NCBI GenBank assembly: GCA_026125625.1 | Contig: JAHCKU010000140.1 | Coordinates: forward strand, 1 to 7,586 | Direction of reading: 5' to 3' | Source: Burkholderiales bacterium | GTDB taxonomy: Bacteria > Pseudomonadota > Gammaproteobacteria > Burkholderiales > SHXO01 | DNA length: 7,586 nucleotides | Shown: positions 1-6,547 of the stretch, piece by piece | Position numbering within the stretch: the stretch's first letter is position 1 | How the letters are laid out: each line of letters begins with the position of its first letter | The notes under the pieces: model-generated | Told to the model about the DNA's origin: nothing | Databases searched by the model: none | Seen by the model: the letters and a program-made list of their open reading frames with translations, nothing else | Position numbers and translations under genes: made by a program

Positions 1-49
1 GGTCATCGACACGGAAGGCAACATGATCGGCCTGCATTCGCGACAGTGA
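1..49 (+). CDS. VOC/glyoxalase-family protein, C-terminal end only
   Basis: Reading from base 2, the frame gives V-I-D-T-E-G-N-M-I-G-L-H-S-R-Q and then TGA at 47-49. The pattern D-(T/P)-E-G-N-x-I-G-L-H is the typical last strand of vicinal-oxygen-chelate (VOC) proteins. In that strand the Glu of D-x-E-G-N often ligates the metal. The family includes glyoxalase I-like, bleomycin-resistance and dioxygenase-type proteins, so the substrate cannot be told from 15 residues. The gene is truncated by the window edge, not biologically broken as far as can be seen. It converges on the TRAP operon across a hairpin-bearing gap. The family call rests on one short motif. Confidence 0.55.
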   Translation, partial: VIDTEGNMIGLHSRQ

Positions 50-82
50 CACGCCGAATGCCCCGGCCTGCCCTCGATGAAT

Positions 83-123
83 ATCGGCCCGGGCGATAGC
101 TGACATCCATCGCTCGGGCCGAT
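83..123. terminator. Stem-loop between convergent genes, probable terminator
   Basis: ATCGGCCCGGGCGAT (83-97) is complementary to ATCGCTCGGGCCGAT (109-123) around an 11-base loop. The 15-pair stem has one exception, which is a G.U wobble in plus-strand RNA and a C/A mismatch in minus-strand RNA. It lies 34 bases after the stop of the upstream gene and 53 bases beyond the dctM stop on the opposite strand, so it could end transcription from either side. No clear T-run follows on either strand. It is therefore not a canonical intrinsic terminator. The 50-176 gap otherwise shows nothing. Confidence 0.55.
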
Positions 124-176
124 CGCTGCATTTATCGGTCACATCCGCGTGATGCGTGCGCGACGTTTGTCCAGAA

Positions 177-1517
177 TCACTGCATCATCAATTGCGGGAG
201 CCACAGCGCCAGCGTCGGCCAGGCCAGCACCGCGGCCAGGCACAGCAGCTGGATCACCATGAACTGCGCCATGCCGTGATAGATGGTGGCAAGGTTCCAC
301 TGCGGCACCACGTTGCGCAGATAGTACGCGGACATCGCCACCGGCGGACTGAGGAAGGCAGTCTGCAGGTTGACCGCGACCAGCGCGCCGAACCAGATCA
401 TCATCTCCTGTGGGGAGAGGCCCAGATCGAGCTGCTCCACCACCGGCAGGAAGATCGGCAGGAACACCAGAATGATGGCCGGCCACTCGAACGGCCAGCC
501 GAGCAGGAAGATCAGTCCCATCACCAGCAGCAGCTTGCCCAGATCCGGCAGTGGGATCTGCATCAGGGTGCTGCTGATCAGGTCGGTGGCGCCGAGCTTG
601 GTGAACACCGCACCGAAGATGTTCGAAGCCACTGCCAGAAAGAGCACCATGCTGGAAGTGGTCATGGTGGACAGCGCGGTATTCTTGATCGTGGTGAACG
701 TCAGCTTCCTGTAGCAGGCGGCGAGCACGGTGGCGCCGAATGCCCCGCAGGATGCGGCCTCGGTCGGCGTTGCCAGGCCGGCGAGGATGGTGCCGAGCGT
801 GAAGCCGATGAGGGCCGCGAGTGGAACGACGCCGACGAGAAGCTCGCGCAACAGCTCGATCGGGTTGGTGACGCGTTCCGCCTTCGGCACCGCCGGGCCG
901 AGCCGCGGCTGCAGGAAGCTGCGCACCAGACAGTAGGCGATGTACAGACCGGCGAGCAGCATCCCCGGTCCCATGGCCGATGCATACAGCAGATTGACCG
1001 GTACGCCGATCGTCGGTGCCATCACCACCAGCATCACGCTGGGCGGGATCAGGATGCCGAGCGTGCCGCCGGCGGCGATGGCACCGGCCGAGAGCCGGCC
1101 GTCGTAGCCGGTGCGCAGCATCACCGGCCCGGCCATGATGCCCAGCACCGTGACTGCGGCGCCGACGATGCCGGTGGCCATCGCAAAAATGGTGGCGGTG
1201 AGAATGACGGCAAGGTAGAGCGAGCCACGCAGTGCTGCCAGCAAGTTGCGCATGGCCAGGAACAGGCGCTCCATCAATCCGGCCTGCTCCACCATGAAGC
1301 CCATGAACACGAACAGCGGCACGGCGGGCAGGATGTCGTCCTTCATCGTGCCCCATACCTGCAGATAGGCCAGGTTGAAGGTGAGCTCGGTGCCCAGTCC
1401 GATGCTGCCGAATACCAATGCGATGAACAGCAAGGTGAAGGCGATCGGGAAGCCGACGAAGATGATGCTCATCATCGCGAGGAGCATCAGCAGTCCGAGA
1501 ATTTCCTGCCCGCTCAA
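177..1517 (-). CDS. dctM: TRAP transporter large permease subunit, DctM family
   Basis: This is the 446-residue inner-membrane permease that moves the substrate using an ion gradient (usually sodium), taking it from the periplasmic receptor. The protein is almost entirely hydrophobic helices, with the architecture and length of the DctM family (about 420-450 residues, 11-12 membrane segments). Visible family motifs are G-I-L-I-P-P-S (154-160), T-P-T-E-A-A-S (250-256) and F-L-S-P-P-V-A (388-394), the paired re-entrant or ion-site regions of this superfamily. The start is TTG at 1515-1517. An AGGA 8 bases upstream overlaps the dctQ stop, and no ATG or GTG in frame is better. It is the last gene of dctP-dctQ-dctM, 10 bases after dctQ. 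The sequence is closest to the mannitol/chloroaromatic (FcbT3-like) subgroup as I remember it. The substrate is not determined. The family call is secure. Confidence 0.95.
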   Translation of the reverse strand: MSGQEILGLLMLLAMMSIIFVGFPIAFTLLFIALVFGSIGLGTELTFNLAYLQVWGTMKDDILPAVPLFVFMGFMVEQAGLMERLFLAMRNLLAALRGSLYLAVILTATIFAMATGIVGAAVTVLGIMAGPVMLRTGYDGRLSAGAIAAGGTLGILIPPSVMLVVMAPTIGVPVNLLYASAMGPGMLLAGLYIAYCLVRSFLQPRLGPAVPKAERVTNPIELLRELLVGVVPLAALIGFTLGTILAGLATPTEAASCGAFGATVLAACYRKLTFTTIKNTALSTMTTSSMVLFLAVASNIFGAVFTKLGATDLISSTLMQIPLPDLGKLLLVMGLIFLLGWPFEWPAIILVFLPIFLPVVEQLDLGLSPQEMMIWFGALVAVNLQTAFLSPPVAMSAYYLRNVVPQWNLATIYHGMAQFMVIQLLCLAAVLAWPTLALWLPQLMMQ

Positions 1518-1527
1518 GATGCCATTC

Positions 1528-2079
1528 CTAAACTTCGATTTTCTCGTGATGCACCAGCAGCTGCCCGGTGCGCGCTGCCCACAAGCTCTTGAGCAGTTCG
1601 GACACGCCCTGCAGGAACATGAGCAGCGCGGTGAGCGGAATCACCGCACGCAGCGGCCACAGGATTGGCTGCCAGGCGGTGTAGGTGGAGCGCTCTCCGA
1701 TCGAGAAGGCGTAGAGAGACTCGTCCAGTGACATGTAGAACAGCAGGGCTATGGCCGGCAGGAACAGCGCGGCGTAGGCGATGCTGTCGATGATGCCCTT
1801 GGTGCGGTCGGAGAACTTGTCCCAGAACAGGTCGGTGCGCACGTGCGCACCCTTCAGCATGGCATAGGCGGAACCAAGCATGAACAGCGCGCCGTAGGAC
1901 ATCACCGTGGTCTCCAGCGCCCAGTTCGTGGGCTGGTCGAGCACGTAGCGCATGAACACCTCGACGGTGTTGGCCAACACCAGCGGGATCAGCAGCAGCG
2001 CGAACAGATACGCGCTCCAGCGCGTGATGCCGTCGAGCACGCGAATGACCTTCAAATACGCTGGGCCGGGCTGGCTCAT
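1528..2079 (-). CDS. dctQ: TRAP transporter small permease subunit, DctQ family
   Basis: This is the 183-residue small membrane subunit that pairs with DctM and docks the periplasmic receptor. Four hydrophobic segments are visible, at about residues 22-40, 55-75, 97-117 and 143-163. Family hallmarks are N-T-V-E-V-F-M-R-Y (37-45), followed by W-A-L-E (53-56), and the segment G-S-A-Y-A-M-L-K-G-A-H-V-R-T-D (69-83). The C-terminal W-Q-P-I-L-W-P-L-R-A-V-I-P is also typical. I start it at ATG 2077-2079, 32 bases after the dctP stop. The same frame stays open far upstream inside dctP, but that extension reads as nonsense rich in Arg and Ala. The ribosome site is weak (CAGG about 11 bases upstream), so translational coupling to dctP is likely. 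The strongest resemblance is to FcbT2-type subunits. Confidence 0.93.
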   Translation of the reverse strand: MSQPGPAYLKVIRVLDGITRWSAYLFALLLIPLVLANTVEVFMRYVLDQPTNWALETTVMSYGALFMLGSAYAMLKGAHVRTDLFWDKFSDRTKGIIDSIAYAALFLPAIALLFYMSLDESLYAFSIGERSTYTAWQPILWPLRAVIPLTALLMFLQGVSELLKSLWAARTGQLLVHHEKIEV

Positions 2080-2111
2080 GCCGGGATGAGCCTGTGTGCG
2101 CGCACCACCAT

Positions 2112-3200
2112 CTACTTCTGCGGCCAGTAGTAGTTGGCTGCGGTCTCGTACGGCGGGTACACGTTGCGCCGCGCCGGTACCACCTTGGCGGCGAACGCGC
2201 GCTGCGACTCGTACACTTTCTTGAAGAACGGATTCTTGGCCGCTTCGGCCTTGGCGATCTGATCCCAGCTCTCCAGGACCTTCACCAGGATGTCGTCTGG
2301 CGTGCGCTCGATCTTCACGCCGTGCTTGTCGCGCAGTTCCACCAGCGCGTCGGCGTTGAGCCGGTTGATGACCAGTTGCGAGCGCAGTGTGGCATCCAGG
2401 GTGGCGGATTCGATGATGGCCTTTTGCTCCGGCGACAGCCGCTTCCATACATCGCCGTTGATGATCAGCTCCACCACGGTCGCCGTCTCATGCATGGAAG
2501 GCATGTACATGTACTTCCACACCGTATGGAAGCCGACCTTCATATCCTCCGCCGGTCCGACGAACTCCGCACATTCGATGACGCCGCGCTCGCCGGCGGG
2601 AACGATCTCGCCACCGGGAATGTTCACGGGATTCATTCCCGAACGGGCGAACACTTCGGCGGTGATGCCGGTCTGCCGGCACTTGCGGCCCTTGAGATCC
2701 GCCCAGTTCTTCACCGGCCTCTTGAACCAGCCGAGGATCTGGTTGCCGGCTGCGGTCAGCGGGTACGGCACCACGTTGCGCTTGAGCTGGACCTGATAAA
2801 ACTCGCGATACAGCGCCAGGCCGCCGCCCTCGTAGATCCAGCCGAGGTAGTCGAGCATGTCCATGCCGAACGGTCCACCGGGTGCGGGACCGAACAGGGT
2901 GGCAGCGCGGTTCTTGCCCAGCCAGTATGCCGGCGCGGTGTGGCCGCCATCGATCACGCCCTTGTGCACGGCGTCCAGCACTTCGAACGGCGGCACCACC
3001 GCTCCCGGCGGCAGCATCTCGATCTGCAGCCGCCCGCCGCTGAGCGCTTTCACGCGCTCGGAGAAGTATTTGGCGTTCTCGAAGAACAGGCTGGAGGTAG
3101 GAAAGGCGGTTTGGAAGCGCAGCTTGGTGGTTTGCGCATGCGCGTACGGAAATACGAGCAGCAGCGACAGCACCGCGATCAACGAGCGTAGAACGTGCAT
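2112..3200 (-). CDS. dctP: TRAP transporter periplasmic solute receptor, DctP family (TakP/FcbT1-like)
   Basis: This is a 362-residue extracytoplasmic receptor that captures the substrate and delivers it to DctQ/DctM. Residues 1-22 are a Sec signal peptide: Arg at 5, a hydrophobic core at 7-17, and A-H-A before Gln23. The mature domain starts like other DctP proteins (K-L-R-F-Q-T-A-F-P). It contains P-P-G-A-V-V-P-P-F-E-V-L-D-A-V (64-78) and G-G-H-T-A-P-A-Y-W (85-93), which mark the TakP/SmoM type. D-L-K-G-R-K-C-R (168-175) carries the conserved substrate-carboxylate arginine, R175. I-P-G-G-E-I-V-P-A (194-202) and E-F-V-G-P (212-216) follow. Known members of this class bind 2-oxoacids, lactate or aromatic/chloroaromatic acids, so a monocarboxylate is likely but unproven. 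The ATG is preceded by a strong GGAGGA. It is the first gene of the operon, divergent from the NIPSNAP gene. Confidence 0.93.
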   Translation of the reverse strand: MHVLRSLIAVLSLLLVFPYAHAQTTKLRFQTAFPTSSLFFENAKYFSERVKALSGGRLQIEMLPPGAVVPPFEVLDAVHKGVIDGGHTAPAYWLGKNRAATLFGPAPGGPFGMDMLDYLGWIYEGGGLALYREFYQVQLKRNVVPYPLTAAGNQILGWFKRPVKNWADLKGRKCRQTGITAEVFARSGMNPVNIPGGEIVPAGERGVIECAEFVGPAEDMKVGFHTVWKYMYMPSMHETATVVELIINGDVWKRLSPEQKAIIESATLDATLRSQLVINRLNADALVELRDKHGVKIERTPDDILVKVLESWDQIAKAEAAKNPFFKKVYESQRAFAAKVVPARRNVYPPYETAANYYWPQK

Positions 3201-3209
3201 GTCTCCTCC
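3201..3209 (-). promoter_or_regulatory. Strong ribosome binding site of dctP
   Basis: On the minus strand GGAGGAGAC directly precedes the dctP ATG, an almost perfect anti-16S match with rather short spacing. It fixes the start at 3200 and contrasts with the weak sites before dctQ and dctM. The receptor may therefore be made in excess over the membrane subunits, as periplasmic receptors usually are. Confidence 0.7.
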
Positions 3210-3272
3210 AATAGTTATTTGTCATGCCGGGAGTCATCGACTCGCCGCAACGCCCCCGCCCCTGCATGCTGC

Positions 3273-3298
3273 GGACCCGCTCCATGCGCAGCGGGTCC
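3273..3298 (-). promoter_or_regulatory. Perfect 9-bp inverted repeat in the dctP leader
   Basis: GGACCCGCT (3273-3281) and AGCGGGTCC (3290-3298) are exact reverse complements around an 8-base spacer. No T-run follows on either strand, so this is not an intrinsic terminator. It sits between a candidate minus-strand -10 box and dctP. That placement would put it at the very 5' end of the dctP transcript as a leader hairpin, or make it an operator for a dimeric regulator. Which of the two applies cannot be told here. Confidence 0.45.
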
Positions 3299-3308
3299 CG
3301 TCGAGCGC

Positions 3309-3314
3309 AGTATA
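3309..3314 (-). promoter_or_regulatory. Candidate -10 box for the TRAP operon
   Basis: The minus strand reads TATACT, five of six bases of the sigma-70 consensus, giving a leader of about 100 nt before dctP. No recognisable TTGACA lies at 16-18 bases, so the promoter would be weak, activator-dependent or misidentified. The region also holds GAGTC-ATC-GACTC (3231-3243), a small symmetric site. Confidence 0.3.
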
Positions 3315-3368
3315 GCGGTGCGGAGGGGCCAATGGCACAGGCCATCGATCCACATCAGCGATGATGAC

Positions 3369-3378
3369 CTCGATCGAG
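3369..3378. promoter_or_regulatory. 10-bp palindrome in the divergent intergenic region
   Basis: CTCGATCGAG is perfectly symmetric. A short A-run follows, then TACACT (a possible plus-strand -10 box) 73 bases or so before the NIPSNAP start. This position suits an operator acting on the NIPSNAP gene. A ten-base palindrome can easily occur by chance, so this is only a candidate. Confidence 0.2.
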
Positions 3379-3451
3379 CGAAAAAATTCACTACACTGCC
3401 GGCTCCCGCGCATCGGTGCGCGAGGCCGCTTACATCGAGGAGGAAGACATC

Positions 3452-3775
3452 ATGTTGTTCGACGTGCGCATCTATACCTGCCGTCCCGGCACCATCAGGA
3501 AGCATCTCGCGCTGTACGAGCAGAAGGGCAAGGGGCCGCAGACGCGTCACCTGGGACAGCCGTTCGCGTATCTGGTGACCGAGACCGGCAACGTCAATCA
3601 GTACATCCACATTTGGAAGTACGAAGATGCCGCCGATCGCGCAAAGAAGCGTGCGGCCATGATGGCCGATCCGGAGTGGCAGGCGTTCATGGAGGAAAGC
3701 GCCAAGCTCGGCGCGCTCGAGCATCAGCAGAACCAGCTGATGACTCCGGTCTCGTTCTTCCCGATCAAGGCATAG
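3452..3775 (+). CDS. NIPSNAP family protein
   Basis: This 107-residue cytoplasmic protein has the NIPSNAP signature: a ferredoxin-like alpha/beta domain that usually dimerises. It reads F-D-V-R-I-Y-T-C-R-P-G-T (3-14), then E-T-G-N-V-N-Q-Y-I-H-I-W-K-Y (44-57), R-x-K-K-R-A-A-M (63-70), D-P-E-W-Q-A-F (73-79), and a closing N-Q-L-M-T-P-V (94-100). Bacterial members are small enzymes or accessory proteins of mostly unknown function, often beside transporters or catabolic genes. The start is ATG 3452, with AGGAGG at 3438-3443 and an 8-base gap. An in-frame GTG at 3416 would place that ribosome site inside the gene and add an atypical leader. It is divergent from the TRAP operon, which suggests a link to metabolism of the imported acid. 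That link is inference. Confidence 0.9.
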   Translation: MLFDVRIYTCRPGTIRKHLALYEQKGKGPQTRHLGQPFAYLVTETGNVNQYIHIWKYEDAADRAKKRAAMMADPEWQAFMEESAKLGALEHQQNQLMTPVSFFPIKA

Positions 3776-3777
3776 GG

Positions 3778-3794
3778 AAGCTCCGGACGAGCTT
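3778..3794 (+). terminator. Possible weak terminator after the NIPSNAP gene
   Basis: AAGCTC (3778-3783) pairs with GAGCTT (3789-3794) around a 5-base loop, starting 2 bases after the stop codon. The stem has only 6 pairs and is followed by TGCGC, not a U-tract. The palindromic repeat further downstream may do this job better. Confidence 0.3.
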
Positions 3795-3819
3795 TGCGCT
3801 GCGCGTTGCCTTCTCCCCC

Positions 3820-3953
3820 CTCGTCATGCCGGCGAGGGTCCGCCCCCGACGGTTAATAGGGGGCCGGCCTCCAGGATGTCAACGCCCATCTGCGCCGCCG
3901 CGCCCGCAGTTCGACATCACTACCTGGACCCCGGCTTTCGCCGGGGTGACGAG
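3820..3953. repeat. REP/MITE-like palindromic repeat element
   Basis: The two ends are related in inverted orientation. The left end reads CTCGTCATGCCGGCGAGG and continues GTCC (3820-3841). The right end, read on the other strand, begins CTCGTCACCCCGGCGAAAGC (3926-3953). The right end folds into a perfect 7-bp hairpin, CCCCGGC-TTTC-GCCGGGG (3929-3946). The interior has CCCCC (3843-3847) facing GGGGG (3859-3863) and a GGCCGGCC palindrome (3862-3869). The layout CTGGA-CCCCGGC-TTTC-GCCGGGG-TGACG matches a widespread class of dispersed proteobacterial repeats. These are non-coding, present in many copies, and may stop transcription or protect mRNA ends. The exact boundaries are my estimate. It explains most of the 3776-4060 gap. 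Confidence 0.65.
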
Positions 3954-3974
3954 CCACGGTCATGTTGCAGGCGA

Positions 3975-4004
3975 TTGTCAGGACGGGGAACTTTGCGGTA
4001 GTCT
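3975..4004 (+). promoter_or_regulatory. Candidate sigma-70 promoter for the unknown gene
   Basis: TTGTCA (3975-3980) differs from the -35 consensus at one base. After an 18-base spacer comes TAGTCT (3999-4004), a poor -10. It lies just outside the repeat and would give a leader of about 50 nt before ATG 4061. If real, it supports the downstream start over the ATG at 3962. Confidence 0.25.
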
Positions 4005-4060
4005 CCTGCCGGACAGTACGCGGCAATATACCTATTCCAAATTTCCAAGCGCGCGTGGCA

Positions 4061-4525
4061 ATGGCGGGAGCGATCGAATACCTGGACGGCGTGCCCTTCT
4101 ACGACCTCATGGTCGTGACGCTCAATGCTCCGGGATATCCCGGCTCCGCGCGGCTGCTGTTGCCCGCCCCGATCTCGCCCTTCGATCAGGAGCCGCACTG
4201 GTCCCTGGTGCGGGCCCCGACGCCGCATATTCTGCACTGGCTGGCGCTATGGTCGGACGTGGCGTTCCCCAATCGCAAGCGACTGAGCGCCGTGCTGGCC
4301 TCTGTGGAGCGGGGACGGTCGCTGCAGGCCCCGGTGCTGGCGCGAGCCGGAACCAGCTACCGCTTTGCCAGTGGTGCCCATACCGCCCTGATGCTGACCG
4401 AATTGGGGGCGCCGTCGCTGCCGCTGATCGTGCCCTCGACGTCAGTCGGATTCCTGGCCGGCCAGGGTCCGCGTGTGGTTGCAGGCGCGGCACAGGTGGT
4501 CGCGTTCAACGGCTTGCGACACTGA
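4061..4525 (+). CDS. Hypothetical protein with a possible degenerate ParB/sulfiredoxin-like region
   Basis: I do not recognise this 154-residue protein. It has no signal peptide, no membrane segment and no cysteine. Codon use from ATG 4061 is rich in third-position G/C like its neighbours, which supports real coding. The segment 3962-4060 stays in frame but uses ATA, ACA, GTA and AGG and looks non-coding, so I prefer 4061. A GTG two codons earlier (4055) is possible, and no ribosome site is evident for either. Residues 75-124 read rather like a ParB/Srx fold: an A-S-V-E-R-G-R-S-L-Q-A-P-V-L strand, then Y-R-F-A-S-G-A-H-T-A-L (100-110), then E-L-G-A-P-S-L-P-L-I-V (114-124). The usual G-(E/H)-R-R or G-H-H-R becomes G-A-H-T, so catalysis in that style is doubtful. 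It converges on dxs, 52 bases away. Confidence 0.6.
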   Translation: MAGAIEYLDGVPFYDLMVVTLNAPGYPGSARLLLPAPISPFDQEPHWSLVRAPTPHILHWLALWSDVAFPNRKRLSAVLASVERGRSLQAPVLARAGTSYRFASGAHTALMLTELGAPSLPLIVPSTSVGFLAGQGPRVVAGAAQVVAFNGLRH

Positions 4526-4577
4526 TCCGCGTTCTTCCTCGCAGCCCAGCGCAGTAGTTTTGCAGCAGCCCAACCCG

Positions 4578-6458
4578 TCAAGCAGCGCGCACGTTGGCGG
4601 ACTGTTGCGGTGCGGCCAGCCGTGCGCGGATCGAGGCCAGGATGCCGTTGCGGTCGAGTTCGGCCAGGGCCAGGAGCTGGGCCTGGTCGCCGTGGTCGAT
4701 GAAGCGATCCGGCAGGCCGAGATGCAGGATCTGGGCGGCGATGCCCTGCTGCGCCAGGCTCTCGGCCACTGCGCTGCCGGCGCCGCCCTTCACCACGTTG
4801 TCCTCGAGCGTGACCAGCAGATCGTGCCGGTGTGCCATGCGCGCCACCAGCTCGTCGTCCAGCGGCTTGACGAAGCGCATGTTCACCAGCGAGGCATCGA
4901 GCTCTTCCGCCACCTCCGCGGCCACCTGCAGCAGCGGACCGAAAGCGAGAATGGCCACGCGCCGGCCCTCGCGTCGCACCTGACCCTTGCCAACCGGCAG
5001 CACCTGCATGGTCTTTTCCACGGCCGTGCCGGCCCCGGAGCCGCGCGGATAGCGCACCGCCGCAGGCGTATCGAGCGTCAGCCCGGTGCTCAGCATCTGC
5101 CGGCATTCGTTCTCGTCTGCCGGCACCATCACCGTGAGGTTGGGAATGCAGCGCAGATAGGACAAATCGAAAGCGCCGTGGTGGGTGGCGCCGTCCGCGC
5201 CCACCAGGCCGGCGCGATCGAGCGCGAACAGCACCGGCAGATTCTGGATCTGCACGTCATGGATGAGCTGATCGTAGGCGCGCTGCAGGAAGGTCGAGTA
5301 GATCGCCACCACCGGCTTCAAACCTTCACAGGCCAGACCGGCGGCGAAGGTCACCGCGTGCTGCTCGGCGATGCCGACGTCGAAGTAGCGCTCCGGGTGC
5401 TGCTGTGCGAACTTGACCAGGCCGGAGCCCTCGCGCATCGCGGGCGTGATCCCCACCACGCGCTCGTCCTGGGCCGCGGCATCGCACAGCCAGTCGCCGA
5501 ACACCTGGGTGAAGGTCGGCTTCGCACCGGCCTTGCCCGCGCCGATGCCGGCAGCCGGCTCGAACTTGGACACGCCGTGATAGAGAACCGGATCGGCTTC
5601 GGCCAGCTTGTAGCCCTGCCCCTTGCGGGTGACGATATGCAGGAACTGCGGTCCCTCGAGCTCGCGAATGTTCTTCAGTGTCGGGATCAGCGAATCGAGA
5701 TCGTGACCGTCGATCGGGCCGATGTAGTTGAAACCGAACTGCTCGAACAGGGTCGACGGCACGATCATGCCTTTGGCGTGCACTTCCACCTTCTTCGCCA
5801 GCTTGCCCAGCGGCGGAATGCCGGAGAGGAGGCGCTCGGCCGCATGGCGTGCGGCGACGTAGGCGCGCCCGGATACCAGGCGTGCGAGGTAGCGGTTCAT
5901 CCCGCCCACCGGCGGCGAGATGGACATGTCGTTGTCGTTGAGGATGACCAGCAGATCGGTGTCGGAGATGCCGGCGTTGTTCATCGCCTCGTAGGCCATG
6001 CCGGCGGACATGGCGCCGTCGCCGATCACGGCGATGACGTGCCGCTTCTCGCCTTTCTGCCTGGCGGCGATCGCCATCCCCAGCGCGGCGCTGATGGAGG
6101 TGCTGGAGTGCGCGGTGCCGAAGGTGTCGTAGATCGATTCGCTGCGGCGTGGAAATCCGGAGATACCGCCGAGCATGCGCAGGCGCGCCATGCCTTCCCG
6201 GCGTCCGGTGAGGATCTTGTGCGAGTAGCTCTGGTGGCCGACGTCCCAGACGATGCGATCGTCGTGCGTGTTGAACACGTAGTGCAGCGCGATTGTCAGC
6301 TCCACCGTGCCGAGATTGGAGGACAGATGTCCGCCGGTGCTGCTGACCGATTCCAGCAGGAAGGCTCTCAGCTCGTCTGCGAGTTGCTGCAGCTTGGTAC
6401 GCTCGAGTTTACGCAGATCGGCCGGGTCATGGATGGTGGACAGCAGCTCGTATGGCAT
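4578..6458 (-). CDS. dxs: 1-deoxy-D-xylulose-5-phosphate synthase
   Basis: Dxs condenses pyruvate with glyceraldehyde 3-phosphate, releasing CO2, to form DXP. This is the first step of the cytoplasmic MEP isoprenoid pathway, and DXP also feeds thiamine and pyridoxal synthesis. The protein has 626 residues, the normal length (about 620). [10 protein letters not shown] (41-50) holds the conserved His44. The thiamine-diphosphate motif starts at G-D-G-A-M (146-150) and continues to N-D-N-D (174-177). G-I-A-E-Q-H-A (362-368) supplies catalytic Glu365. [10 protein letters not shown] (414-423) and R-Y-P-R-G (469-473) complete the transketolase-like middle domain, and a C-terminal domain follows. I chose ATG 6458 because M-P-Y-E-L-L matches the family N-terminus. 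The frame stays open upstream but has no credible start. Its ribosome site is weak. The common neighbours xseB and ispA are absent. Confidence 0.97.
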   Translation of the reverse strand: MPYELLSTIHDPADLRKLERTKLQQLADELRAFLLESVSSTGGHLSSNLGTVELTIALHYVFNTHDDRIVWDVGHQSYSHKILTGRREGMARLRMLGGISGFPRRSESIYDTFGTAHSSTSISAALGMAIAARQKGEKRHVIAVIGDGAMSAGMAYEAMNNAGISDTDLLVILNDNDMSISPPVGGMNRYLARLVSGRAYVAARHAAERLLSGIPPLGKLAKKVEVHAKGMIVPSTLFEQFGFNYIGPIDGHDLDSLIPTLKNIRELEGPQFLHIVTRKGQGYKLAEADPVLYHGVSKFEPAAGIGAGKAGAKPTFTQVFGDWLCDAAAQDERVVGITPAMREGSGLVKFAQQHPERYFDVGIAEQHAVTFAAGLACEGLKPVVAIYSTFLQRAYDQLIHDVQIQNLPVLFALDRAGLVGADGATHHGAFDLSYLRCIPNLTVMVPADENECRQMLSTGLTLDTPAAVRYPRGSGAGTAVEKTMQVLPVGKGQVRREGRRVAILAFGPLLQVAAEVAEELDASLVNMRFVKPLDDELVARMAHRHDLLVTLEDNVVKGGAGSAVAESLAQQGIAAQILHLGLPDRFIDHGDQAQLLALAELDRNGILASIRARLAAPQQSANVRAA

Positions 6459-6498
6459 CGCGAAAAACGTCGTTTCCAGAAGGGCGTATCTGCCCTCG

Positions 6499-6504
6499 AT
6501 TGTA
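6499..6504 (-). promoter_or_regulatory. Candidate -10 box upstream of dxs
   Basis: The minus strand reads TACAAT about 40 bases before the dxs ATG, in the 89-bp gap after the DUF411 gene. No clear -35 box is present. A small 5-bp hairpin (AGGGC 6481-6485 with GCCCT 6492-6496) follows at the presumed transcript start. If this box works, dxs has its own promoter and need not be read through from DUF411. Confidence 0.3.
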
Positions 6505-6547
6505 CGCCTCCATAGAGGGTGAGGGGCGTCGCAGCATTCCTGACAGG

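Noticed and set aside
156..1592. Long plus-strand open frame opposite dctM and dctQ
   Set aside because: Its translation is rich in His, Gln, Arg and Glu without any domain. This is the usual antisense shadow of a high-GC membrane protein gene.
2080..2448. N-terminal extension of dctQ into dctP
   Set aside because: The extension lacks family similarity, and ATG 2079 gives a normal 183-residue DctQ.
3416..3451. Upstream GTG start for the NIPSNAP gene
   Set aside because: It would bury the ideal AGGAGG within the coding region and add 12 residues not typical of the family.
3962..4060. Upstream ATG start for the unknown gene
   Set aside because: Codon use here (ATA, ACA, GTA, AGG) is unlike the rest of the gene, and a candidate promoter lies within the segment.
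3361..4557. 398-codon plus-strand frame spanning the NIPSNAP gene, the repeat and the unknown gene
   Set aside because: It runs in a different frame from both supported genes and translates through the palindromic repeat, so it is a chance open frame.
4541..4573. GCAGCCCA direct repeat in the gap between the unknown gene and dxs
   Set aside because: Eight bases repeated once in GC-rich DNA is expected by chance, and there is no hairpin or T-run to support a terminator.
4473..6515. 680-codon plus-strand open frame opposite dxs
   Set aside because: It is antisense to the unmistakable dxs gene and shows only low-complexity His/Gly/Arg/Asp composition.
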